This document shows, one piece after another, positions 22,914 through 33,620 of a stretch of DNA of 64,000 bases. The stretch comes from Daldinia sp. FL1419 (Eukaryota; Ascomycota; Sordariomycetes; Xylariales; Hypoxylaceae). A program made the position numbers and the translations under genes. The notes under the pieces were generated by a model, which saw nothing but the letters and a program-made list of their open reading frames with translations, was not told the origin of the DNA and ran no database searches. How positions within the stretch are numbered: the stretch's first letter is position 1; every line of letters starts with the position of its first letter. The stretch lies in the NCBI GenBank assembly GCA_025201765.1, contig MU623378.1, positions 1-64,000 of the forward strand. Reading direction: 5' to 3'.

Positions 22914-25356
22914 TTACTCTGGCTGTACGGTGGTCTCCGAGTCCGAATCCTGGAATATATGGTATGTCTTCCTCTGCTCCGCCGTAATCAATCCCGGACT
23001 GCGAACCATCAAATCCTCACCCCTATTGTTCTTAGGGAACGCGATAACGTCCTTGACGGACGGGACGTTGCACAACACAGTCAGGAGCCGATCGAAACCG
23101 AACGCGAACCCGGCGTGGGGCGGGCATCCAGCCCTAAGGGCTTCTAAAAGATGCGAGAACTCGGCCATGCCCTCGTCTGTCATTTTAAGGACCTCTCGTA
23201 GGATCCAATCCTGGTGCTTGGCGGCGTGGATACGTCGGCTTCCACCGCCGATCTCCACGCCGTTGATCACCAGGTCATAGTGGTCCCCCTTAGCCTGGAG
23301 AGGGTTTTTCTGAGCGTTGAAGAAATCGTTATCTGTGAGTGGAGCCGTGAATGGGTGATGGGTCGAGGAGATTCCCGCGCGGCCACCTTGACCCGGGTCC
23401 GCAGTGTACTCATTCGGCGTGAAAAGAGGGAATTCGTGTATCCATATTACCTTAAACGAATGGTCTCTGGGAATGTGGCCTTGCTCTACGCCAGCGTCAT
23501 ATACGGCCTTTCGAAGCCTACCCATGTCAGTAGAACCTCCGTAGAAGGGCCCCCGCTTCCGTGCCTGGAAGATAAGAATATCCCCGTCCTTGCACGGTGG
23601 GAATTCGTTCGCCTTAGATTTCGTATATTCCTCCAAATTCTCGGCAGCTTCGTGTCCTAAGACGGATAGACCGTTGAGAGGCTTGCTAGAGTCATATACA
23701 AGAACAGCTGGTGTGCTTTCCGGACTTAACTTGACCGGTAAAGAGTCCATAAATTTCCGGATGAAGTCACCGGCGGCTTTGGGTGGTAGCCCTAGACGAA
23801 GCTTGATCATATCCACAGTCACTCTTCCTTTTAAGCTTGTGATTTTATTAATAAAACTTTCAGGGGGGTTAATTTTCTTGGCATCGCGAATCTGTCTCTA
23901 TTAGTAGATGAAAAAGTTCGATAGGAAGATCGACTTACGAGTGTCATATAAGGCAACTTCACGCGTAGATCAGGCTTATCGGTACCACATTGCTTCATCG
24001 CCTGATCGTATGTCTTATACCCCATATCGGTAAATGCGACTCTGGGATAGCGCTGTATCCCATCCCGAGGAAGCTTTTTTCTTGAGTTTATACTCAGCAC
24101 GGCTGGGTCTAGACCAACGTGCTTCGGGTGCTGGATTCCGTTGATCTCGATTGGCGACCATCTTTCGGAAAGGTGAAGGAAAATCTTATCGAGGATTTTC
24201 GAAACGACCTTCATGCAATCAGCGGCGCTGGAAAAGGCCATTTCTAAATCGAGTTGGGTGAATTCGGGCTGCCTATCGGCACGGTGATCTTCGTCGCGGA
24301 AGCATTTGGCCCATTGATAATATCTCGTGATGCCGCTGGCCATGAGTATCTGCTTGTACTGTTGCGGGCTTTGCGGTAATGCGTACGCGTAGCCTTGTCG
24401 CCTCGTTGGGACCAGGAATTCTCGGGCACCTTCTGGGGTAGATTTGAAGAGAAGAGGTGTGTCTATTTCTAAGAATTTGGTCGACTGGAGATACTTCGCG
24501 ACGACAGGTTGTAGCATGCTCCGTAACCTTAATCTTTCACGGAGGAGAGGGTCGAAACGCAACTGTAGATGACGTTGGTGAGGTGGCCACACAGCATCCT
24601 TGGAGACAATGATGTCCTTGGGGAACGGGTTTAGACAATTCACAAATCGTAGCTTGAGATCCCATCTACTAGGTGCCTTTCTCGTCTTCACATGGTCGGG
24701 GGGCAGACCAAGAGTTCCGACGGCGATGACTGGGCTATAGGCTGGTATGGTCTTGAGGTCTTGGTGGGCAATGAACTGCGGAGAGCCTTCTTCTTCCCAG
24801 GTGGAAACAATCTGTATCTTACGATCCGGATCATCCGCATCACTTAGCTCACAGAAGCTCAAGTTTGAGCTCACATCCTTTCGTTTCCCGATAAATCCGC
24901 GGACAGTCACTTTCAACCCCTCCTTGAAGCCTATAGAGGGAGTAGCTCTATATTTATTTAAATCAATAACTTTTCTGCGAGTTAGCTATGATTTGCTAAG
25001 AATGGGTGTTAATTCGTCTTACAATTCGTCCTATAAGTTTCCCATTTTCGGCTAGGATCAACCGGCATATTTTCAGAATCTTTGGCTTCCTTATGCTCAG
25101 AGTTCTCAGAGTTCTCAGAGCTCTGAGTGTCCTCAGATTTCTCAGATTCCTGATTTTCAGGTTCTGTAGGCTTGGGATCCAAGGGCTCGGAGGCTGCAGA
25201 TTCAGACTCGGCAGGTTTAGGAGTCTCATCGTGGAGACTTCTTGTGTGCTTCAGCTGGAATATGGGTTGATATTGACGTGGCAGGGACTGCCCTTTGATG
25301 CTTGAAATGCATCTTAGGGTAGTCCTCCGCAAACAGGCTGAGAGAAGTCGAACCAT
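22914..25356 (-). CDS. msd1: Mitochondrial aspartyl-tRNA synthetase
   Basis: Charges mitochondrial tRNA-Asp. Exons 25356-25023, 24930-23939 and 23891-22914 encode 767 aa. The start region (MVRLLSACLRRTTLRCISS) is an Arg/Ser-rich mitochondrial presequence. Residues about 45-100 form a Glu/Ser-rich low-complexity insert with repeated SEN/SEK words. Then come the OB-fold anticodon domain (VTVRGFIGKRKD), class II motif 2 (FRDEDHRADRQPEF with QLDLEM), the bacterial-type insertion domain, and motif 3 (GFAFGFDRLLTVL). The upstream extension begins with GTG and is not used. Splice sites are GTAAGA/CTATAG and GTAAGT/GACAG. Confidence 0.95.
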
Positions 25357-27359
25357 GGATCTCTCATTGGACAACTTTTGCCTGGATGAGTGGGAAGTTG
25401 TGATAACACACCACTGATGGATTGTAAATGTATAAACGAGATAAAAATGAGATGTACCTATGTACTTGTGTAGTAGCAGAAGACCCACATTAATATGCAC
25501 CTAGCACTCTGCTTGGGTAAAAAGAGGTACCTAACCTACAGGTACATCTAACCTATTGGATGGGCGGACGGGGGACGTTGGCTCTAGCGGATAATTGCGG
25601 CTCCGCCCCGGCGCGAAAAAATTACATTTTCTAGGAAAGCTTCTGCCGAAATTTTAAACCTTTCTTCTTTTTTTCTTCATCCTTCCACTTCAAATAAAAG
25701 TGAGTTCTTCGACGAAAACGTCTCCTTTTCCCTATATTGAATGTCTCGCTAACATTTACTTTTGCAGATGATGAAAGCTGCGTGCATAATATGATGTGTT
25801 CCTCTTTTCAAAGCTTCAGAACTCTCCCCTCTGGGGCCTAAGTGGTTCTGTTGCAGCGAATGGCTGGAATCATGAAATAAGCGTTCGACACACCTCGACC
25901 TTGTTTACATCGGACGCGAAACAGCAACTCTGATTACTATTTTGTAGTCTGGAAGGTTCTCGTTTCCTTTTTTGCCTGTTCCATTTCCCCTTTTATGTAC
26001 CTCGCTTGTCGAGCATTTGTCTTAGCAGCATGTTTTGTGCTGATATCCAAGATATAATAAAGCAATTATCTGTGTCTTCTGTGCACCCCCCGGTGGTCGA
26101 TGCTTGTCTACGTCTCGGCGAGTTCTAATGCTATGATCTGTGTACCTAATATGTGAATACTGCCCAACATATCCAAGTGTACACGTGTGTACCTAGGTAG
26201 GAGTAGGTATCTATGTATAGATGCTATTTTTATGGGTGCATCTTTTATCGTACACATATTCAAGACTGTTAGTATAAGAAATCTAGCTAAATTGTATTTC
26301 CCAGTACCTTAGAGCCGGGTATGGTAGTTTGATGGAAATCTTATGCTACTATGACCTCATAGCTCCCTAATGATAGGTACATGTAGTCTGATATTTGGTT
26401 CGTACCAAAGTCAATTTTGAACCTTGGGAGCCCCTAAGGTACTTTGAGTGGTCGTGCCGTGTTTCCGTAATATCGCGCAGGATGGCCTCGACGGGTACCC
26501 CGCAAAGAATAAGGGGATCCGTTGCGGACTAAATAAACATCACATGCAGCTAGATGTATGGATATAGTCTTCTCGATGAGGTTACATACCTGAATTTAGG
26601 GATAGCTACTATACCAGTATACATGGTAGGTGGTATCCATCTGGATACCTACTTATGGTGCCTTACGTATAGTAGGTATAGGTACATGCAAGTGGTTATC
26701 GATACATGGATATGAGTGGGTAGGAGATGACATGGACCAAACCTTAAAATTAGATTAGGAGCCCGATATCCCGACCGACGTTTCCCAATGTTGCGGCTGG
26801 TTTCTGGGCTTTTTGGTTTTCTTAGCTGATCTCCTTCTTTAAACTCCCATTTTCTCCAAGCCTTGCTTCTAACACCTTTAAAGCTTCAGTAGGACAAGAA
26901 ACTTCCGACTTGACCGAGTAAACGACATTAATAATTTTAAGAACAGGAACCAGTCATTCGCGAATTAGAAAGAAAAGAATTTAAATGTATTAGTAGCTGT
27001 ATTGGAAAAAAACCACTTACCTCTCCACCCGAAATGGAACAGCCGTAACAAAGCCAAAAGCCCGTTCCATGTCCACGAAACTTGAGTCTACTTTAGTCCA
27101 TCAATCCTCTCTTAATTCGCTTCCGCTACGAAACTAAATCCAGCCCCCGACGTCGTACCTCCGATGATGATTGTCGCCTTTGTCCAACATTGACAAATAG
27201 TCTTACGAATAGTTTTCGGTTATTCCGTTCTAACTCTTCGTGGATAAATCATAATCGACACCATCGGCCAACGCCTAGCCGCAAAGTAAGACGCCCGACA
27301 GCAGATACCCAAAGTACCCGAAGTTTCGCTTGGTCCCCCTTCACCAAGCACCGCCAATC
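25357..27359. other. Long intergenic region with possible spliced non-coding transcript
   Basis: About 2 kb between the divergent msd1 and AP180 genes. Near 25700-25932 there is an intron-like segment followed by box C/D-like sequences (listed separately). TACCTA-type words are dense at 25529-25560, 26189-26215 and 26605-26690. No protein-coding gene is seen. Confidence 0.5.
25700..25935 (+). ncRNA. Possible spliced non-coding RNA with C/D-box-like elements
   Basis: A well-formed intron appears: donor GTGAGT at about 25700, branch-like GCTAAC near 25749, then TTTGCAG ending at 25767. The next bases, ATGATGA, match box C (RUGAUGA), and CTGA about 160 bases later matches box D. No ATG precedes the intron, and only very short frames follow it. 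The spacing is long for a single C/D snoRNA, no terminal stem is obvious, and I do not recognise a guide. It could be a snoRNA host, a long non-coding RNA or chance. Confidence 0.2.
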
Positions 27360-29508
27360 ATGTCTAGTTCTTTCGAGAAGTCCGTGAAGGGCGCAACCAA
27401 GATTAAGGTCAGTCCCGTGCCTTGCGTGGGAAGTAGAGTTAAGTCGGTCTAACCCCTGATGACGTTTCCTGAGTAGGCCGCTCCTCCGAAGACAAAATAT
27501 ATCGAGCATATCCTCGTCGCTACGCATGCCGGAGAAGCGGGAGTGGGTGAGGTTTTTCGGGCGTTGCAATTTCGATTGCGGGATTCGACATGGACTGTTG
27601 TACTCAAGAGTTTGATAACAATTCATCTAATGATTAGAGAAGGGTCGCCGGATGCCACACTAGCATATCTTGCTAAGCATAGAAGCCAGTTAGCAATCGG
27701 CTCCTTTACCGATGGTGAGCAAACAAACAGCCGCCACCGCCGCCTACACGGTGCGATGGTCTTGAGGCAATATTTCTAACACGTCTGGTAGCGCAAATTC
27801 AGGGGCGCAATATACGGCATTATGCGGGCTATCTCGCGGAGCGCGTACGCGCGTACAGAGACACGAGAGTGGATTGGGTCCGGGCTAAAGAGACACGACT
27901 TGAGAAGCTGTCTGTTGAAAAGGGATTACTTCGCGAAACAGAAGTAGTTCAGCACCAACTTACCGCTCTACTGAAATGCGATGTACGCGATGCGAACTTT
28001 CCCAATTATACGAGCGGTGTTAACGTTGATATTCTGCCAGGTTCTTGAGGATCCCGAAAACGAAATTACCATCACCGTATTCCGACTTTTGGTGTTGGAC
28101 TTATTGGCGCTTTTCCAAGTGTTAAACCAAGCTATGATCAATATCTTGGGTATGTTTGAGTATATCTATCGGTGATTTATAACTAGTTGGCTAAATGATG
28201 CCAGGGCACTTTTTTGAAATGTCCAGGCCAGACGCGGAGAGGGCTTTGGAAATTTATCAGAATTTCACTAAGCAGACAGACTACGTTGTACAATACTTGG
28301 CTTCAGCACGGCAATGGGAGCCACATACCAGAGTCGAAGTTCCTAAGTTGAAGCATGCCCCTATTAATCTTCGACGACAACTAGAGGAATATTTGAAAGA
28401 TCCCGACTTCGAAATTCATCGAAGGCAATACCTGGCCGAGCTCGAGGCCAAAAAGAAGGGCGGATCCGGGCTGTCTTCGAAAGCTGATAAGGGCACTGCA
28501 GACTCTAAAGCTGCCACCGGGAAATCGAACGGGCCGTCCGCGACTTCGTCGAAACCGCCGCAGGCGACCAAGGGACCAGACCCAGATCTCATCGACTTCT
28601 TCGATTCGATAGAGCAGAATCAAACCACAATGGCAGTGCAGCCGAATCCCCAGCCGCAAATTGCTCAGGCCAACCTGCCCATGGCTACGGGGAACCCTTG
28701 GCCCTCGAACAGTCCCTTCGCAGTACAACCAACTGGTCAGCTCCAAGACAATGGTTTTGTAGCTCCTCAACCTACCGGCTTTCTAGCTAATAATACCCCC
28801 TTTCAACAACATCAAAACGTGAGCGCCTTCCCCCAACAGCAGCAAGTACCAAACCAGATACAGCCGACTTTCACCGGTGCTGGCTTCGGCGGATACACTC
28901 CGCAACCCTTCTCGCCGGGCAGTCTTGCTCCTATACCCCAGAATACTACGTCGACTTACCAGCCCGGAACTCTTTCACCCCCTATGCAAACAGGCCTTCA
29001 GCCTGGTCAGCAGATAACTAATCCTTTCAGAGCGTCAATGCTAATGGCTAGCGCTACTGGAGCCCCTAATAATTCCTTCGCCGCGCCGACTAACCCCCAA
29101 CTTCAGGGTGGCGGTCTTAGCCGGCAGAATACTAATCCTTTTGCCAGGTCTTCCCCTCAGGCTGTCACACCCTTTTCTAATTCTTCCTCTAGCTCTCCGT
29201 TTCAGCCTCAGCCCCCACCCATCCAAGCAACGGCCACGGGCACCAACCCATTTGCCAGGAATTTCGGGCAGCCACAAGGCCAGCTTCAAAACCAGGCTCA
29301 GGGTCAACCACAAAGACCTCAGACCAGCGCTGGTCTTATGCCACAGCCTACAGGAAGTACAAACCCGTTTCGGCAAGGGGCTTTTGTAAACCACCAGACT
29401 GGGATGGGATGGCAGCACGGGCAGCAGCCAATAGGTGGAGGTCTAGACCAGTTGGAGGCCATGCCAGTATTCCCTCGGCCTGCTACACAAACACCTTGGC
29501 AACAGTAG
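27360..29508 (+). CDS. yap1801: AP180/CALM-type clathrin assembly protein with ANTH domain
   Basis: Endocytic adaptor that binds phosphoinositides, clathrin and EH-domain proteins. Exons: 27360-27407, 27477-27714, 27792-27982, 28041-28149 and 28205-29508, giving 629 aa. The ANTH domain fills residues 1 to about 280: EKSVKGATKIK (lipid-binding helix), YIEHILVATHAGE, LKSLITIHLMIREG, GRNIRHYAGYLAERV and GHFFEMSRPDAERALEIY. The tail is Gln/Pro/Asn-rich with the acidic patch DPDLIDFFDSIEQ and at least four NPF motifs (NPFRAS, NPFARS, NPFARN, NPFRQG) that would recruit EH-domain proteins such as Pan1 or Ede1. All exon phases agree. Confidence 0.95.
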
Positions 29509-30390
29509 GAGAACCAATGGCGTGATTTATGTGGGATAGGAAGTGGGCAGCCGGAAGAGGAAAAAGAAAGCGACGAAGCCGCGCCTCGGAACGTTCGCTA
29601 ACTCACCACAGGACGCATAGAGCAAGGCGTTATTCCTGAATTTCATGATTTCCCCTTTAGCGAAGGACCATCGAGACTGGAGGAAAGAAGCGATTTACTA
29701 GAAGCTAGCAGAGGCAGGAAGGCAAGAAAGTCAACAAGCTCCATCAGATATCCGGTGGGGGGGTTGTAAAAGAAGAGAAATACGCGATTTGGTGTTGGCG
29801 CGGGGGTGATTATTACCTTGCCACTCGGGAGAGGCGGACTGATTGGGCGGGATCGCGAGCAAAACAGGCATTGGCGGACTCGTGGTTACTTTACGCGCCT
29901 GTATTATTCATGCCCTGTTAACTTCAATTACGTTTAATAATAGCCTATTACGCGATGGCTAGATAGTATACCGTCGCGAGTTTTGGGCCTCGTGTAGTTT
30001 TTATGGAATACCTACCCTACCTGGTTAGTCCCTAGAATCAGCTATTTACCTGCCTGGACCTCGAAACTTGGATCACTTCGGATATATATCAACGAGTTAT
30101 TGCAGATGGCAGAGATATAGTTGTGGTAATTAGTCTAAATTTTCAATGATGTCGTGATGGTAGTGCCTATTATGATTCGACCCTGTGAATGATAACCGTG
30201 CCTGAACGCCGTCGCTATGCAACTGAAGCTCGCGTCTAAATTTCTCGTTCCCCCCCTGATTCTCTATGAGATGCTTCTATGGTGCGGGCGCATACACCAT
30301 CTTGCCCCTATTCCTACCCTCACTCTAGGGGTATCACCGGGTCTGGCCATTAAGCGAGTCTTTTATCAACCCATCCCACCGCAAGCCCTC
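29509..30390. other. Intergenic region, convergent 3' ends
   Basis: Between yap1801 and tfb3. A seven-base G run lies near 29757. Nothing else is recognised. Confidence 0.6.
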
Positions 30391-31494
30391 CTACGCAAAA
30401 ACATCCTCAACCTTCGCCGTCTTCCCGCCCTTCTCCGCCCTTAGCGTCTCGGCCTTCTCCTCGGCGACAAACACGCCCAAGCCCGCAAAGGCATCAAACA
30501 TGGCCCTAGCCTCGTACTCGTGCGTGCTGTACCCGGGGACCTTGTGGTCGTCTTGGGTCCGCGCGTTCTCGAGCCACGGGTTATCGTACCTGTCGCGCAG
30601 CTCGTACCGCGTGGGCGTTAGATCCAAGCCCGCGAACGCGTCGTACGGCCGCGTGTAGTAGTCCGCGTCCTCGTCGCGCTTGGACTTGTCTTTGAGGCCC
30701 CGGATCGAGAGGAGGGTGTCTGTGCCGCTGCCGAGAGGCGTGTCGGATGTGTGAAGGAGCTGAGGAAGGGAGCCCGAGAGCTCGGCTACGCGGGCTCGCT
30801 TCTGCGCTATGATGCGCGCTTGGATTTCCGCCGCGGTCCCTGGCTCGCCGCGCTCCAACGCCTCCATGACTTCGGCGTTGATGGAGGCTTCTTCGGCGCG
30901 CGCGCGCTCTTCTTCCTTCTGCAGCTCGAGTCTGCGCTGGCGCGCGGCTTCCGCATCGGCTGCTTCGCGCTGTTTGCGGAGGGAATCCGCCTCGCGGCCT
31001 TTCCGCTTGTTCTTTTCGATTTCCTCCTTGTGCTTCTGCTCGTACGCGATGAGCTTCTGTTCCGCGGCGATCTGCTCCGCCTCGTCGCCGTTCACCAGCT
31101 CGAACGTCAGGTCCTCGACCTGCTGGAGGTAATCGTTGTAATCGCGAAGCGAGACGAAGTCGTCTTGCGTCATGTTGAAGACGGCCTGGACGCGGCGCCG
31201 GATGTCGACTTCCCGCTCGACGTTCAGGTTCCCGAAGAAGGCGGACCGGAAGCCGCGCTGGCGGAGGGTCTTGGTGCAGCCGGCGTGGGGGCATTGCGCG
31301 GGCCCTTTGCCGAAGATGTTGTTGACGCAGTTGCTGCACATGGGGTGGTAGCACTCCGGGTTGATGAGGAATTCCATGTCGGTGTTGAGGTACCGTATTC
31401 GACTGCATACGGGGCAGATTTCGGTCGGGAGTTCGGAGATGGAATGTACGCCGGACCGCACCGTAGAGATAGCAGGGATCGCCCTTCGAGACAT
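30391..31494 (-). CDS. tfb3: TFIIH/CAK subunit Tfb3 (MAT1)
   Basis: RING-finger assembly factor that links the CDK-activating kinase to core TFIIH for transcription and nucleotide excision repair. A single exon encodes 367 aa from ATG 31494. The C3HC4 RING at about residues 28-72 reads CPVCSRIRYLNTD, then CYHPMCSNCVNNIF and CPHAGC. The MAT1 region (RSAFFGNLNVEREVDIRRRV, FNMTQDDFVSLRDYNDYL) follows, then a long charged coiled coil, and a C-terminal hydrophobic segment with the repeated word (Y/F)DAFAGL. The gene is unusually GC-rich, and this creates long spurious frames on the opposite strand. Confidence 0.96.
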   Translation of the reverse strand: MSRRAIPAISTVRSGVHSISELPTEICPVCSRIRYLNTDMEFLINPECYHPMCSNCVNNIFGKGPAQCPHAGCTKTLRQRGFRSAFFGNLNVEREVDIRRRVQAVFNMTQDDFVSLRDYNDYLQQVEDLTFELVNGDEAEQIAAEQKLIAYEQKHKEEIEKNKRKGREADSLRKQREAADAEAARQRRLELQKEEERARAEEASINAEVMEALERGEPGTAAEIQARIIAQKRARVAELSGSLPQLLHTSDTPLGSGTDTLLSIRGLKDKSKRDEDADYYTRPYDAFAGLDLTPTRYELRDRYDNPWLENARTQDDHKVPGYSTHEYEARAMFDAFAGLGVFVAEEKAETLRAEKGGKTAKVEDVFA

Positions 31495-32186
31495 GATGCC
31501 TGATTTGTTTTTGTGACGATATTTATAATACTGATAGCGTCACGTTCGCTCTTTCGTATCTCGTCCTGCGAGGGGAGTTGGGTTGAGTTGAGTTGAGTTG
31601 TGTAGGTAAATATCAAAGAGAGACAGTTAGAGCGGTGGCTGGTAAAGAAAAGGCCTGGTTAAAGGGTGGTCGTTCATTTGGGTCGAAACTCGTCGGGCGA
31701 GGGCTGAGCCGGCAATTGACTTTGATATCTCATAAAGTAGGCTTCCTTGGAGGGATAATCACCAAAATAAACAAGGGACAAGTTGTGGTTAAAAGACTCG
31801 AATCGGGAAGCTCCCAACTTTTTTCTACCTTTGGGTTCAAGGCAAAGCACGTAGGTAATACCGACTAACCTACTAATATTAGGCAATGCCCACATGTACA
31901 TGTACGTACACACACATCCCCTCCTCCAAAGATGTACATTCGGACTCATGCAGCAAGCTAAGAAATCACTTGGTTGGTTACCATTGGTCTAGAATTCATA
32001 TAGAAGGAACAGGGATTATATCAGCCCCACTATCCAAATAATTGCCCCTCCAAAGAGCTTAAAGAGAGCTTCTACGTCTTCGCTAGCCTTCCGACCGATT
32101 CTCTTATTGAACTCGTCGCTAGGTTACCTCTTACACAAGCGGCGCAAAAGAGACAAAAACCTAACAATATTGTGAAACCGTCAATC
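31495..32186. other. Divergent promoter region between tfb3 and nudC
   Basis: It includes a short TTGAG/GTTGA repeat near 31575 on the plus strand. No gene is recognised. Confidence 0.55.
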
Positions 32187-32921
32187 ATGGCTGATACCGG
32201 TATGTGCGCATATTATATTAACCCAAAATAAATAAGGAGAAAAAAAAAAGAACAAAAGAAAACTAATTCTCGCTATAGATCCCACCCCCGAGCAAGAAGC
32301 TGCTGCCCGCGCCAAAGAGGCCGAGGAACAAGCTGCCCTGCCCTACAAATGGAACCAAACCATCGCCGACCTCGACATCAGCATTAGCATCCCGGGGAAC
32401 CTCAAGGCCCGGGACCTGGTCGTCGAGATCAAGAAGCAGAAGCTCAAGGTCGGCATCAAGGGCCAAGACCCCATCATCGACGTACGTATTCACGCCCATA
32501 CACACATCATACTATGTAGCTAGGCTAGTGATCTACGAGACCTCGAATCTAACCCGTCTTCAAAAACCAGGGCGACCTCCCCCACGCAATCCTAACCGAA
32601 GAATCCACCTGGACGCTCACGTCCTCCCCCGACGGGACCAAGACGATCGAAGTGCACCTGGACAAGGCCAACAAGATGGAATGGTGGGCCCACGTCGTGA
32701 CCTCGGCGCCCAAGATCGACGTCTCCAAGATCCAGCCCGAAAACTCGAAGCTCAGCGACCTCGACGGCGAGACCCGCGGCATGGTCGAGAAGATGATGTA
32801 CGACCAGCGCCAGAAGGAGATGGGCCTCCCCTCCTCCGACGAGCAGAAGAAGGCCGACATCCTCAAGAAGTTCCAGGCCCAGCACCCCGAGCTCGATTTT
32901 AGCAACGCCAAGATAAATTAA
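32187..32921 (+). CDS. nudC: Nuclear movement protein NudC (CS domain)
   Basis: Co-chaperone of the dynein/dynactin nuclear-migration pathway. Exons 32187-32199, 32279-32481 and 32571-32921 encode 188 aa. The CS (p23-like) fold spans about residues 25-115, with YKWNQTIADLDISI, the strand KKQKLKVGIKGQDPIIDG, STWTL and MEWWAHVVTSAPKID. The C-terminal helix (MVEKMMYDQRQKEMGLP) and the end HPELDFSNAKI are diagnostic of NudC. The first exon holds only MADT plus one base. Introns start GTATGT and GTACGT. Confidence 0.96.
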
Positions 32922-33620
32922 CCACCTCTGCGAAGGTGTCTAGGCGTTGGTAAGGACTACTAATATAGGATATCGAGCAACTATAAGAGGCCACACCGAG
33001 TATCAAAGGGACGGAAACTCTTCATGGGAAAAATGCGTCATATTAATTACGTATTGTATATAGGGGTACTCAATGCGGGAGCAATGAAATGTGCAGGGTG
33101 AAACGAATCGCCAAAACCACAGAAATAGGAAGACAAAGTCCAGGGTAGCGGCGTCAGAGAGCCCTGCTTCTAGTTTTTTTTTAATTTTGGAACCGCTAGT
33201 AATGACATAGCAGATAGCAACCGCTACGCATCAATTGCCAGATTAATAAGCGTTCCGTCGACGACCCGTCCTCGGGCCTCATGAATAAAAATTTAAAACA
33301 CCAAAAAAACCACTTACGTTAGGCGCTTGACTTAGACCTACCATACTGTAAACGCTCCCTGTTGATTTATTATACTCGTCGTGAGCTTCAGGATATATTG
33401 GCCGTAAATAGGTGATGCATTGACGCTACCTACCGACCAAACGCGTGTCGTCTATATGCCAGTCGCCGGGAATGATAAATTGTTCGAGGTTTGTCCCAAG
33501 TATGCGATAACCTCCATGATAAAGACCTCCCAGTTGCGCCAAAATGCAACCTGCCCTACTAAAACGAGTCGAAAATCAATCAAATCACCGGGGCTGCACA
33601 AATGCGAATTTACGGTCCTA
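32922..33620. other. Intergenic region, convergent 3' ends
   Basis: Between nudC and the bud27-like gene. No supported feature is found. Confidence 0.6.

Noticed and set aside
30751..31503. 250-codon frame on the plus strand across tfb3
   Set aside because: Antisense shadow of a GC-rich exon; the minus strand encodes a complete RING/MAT1 protein.
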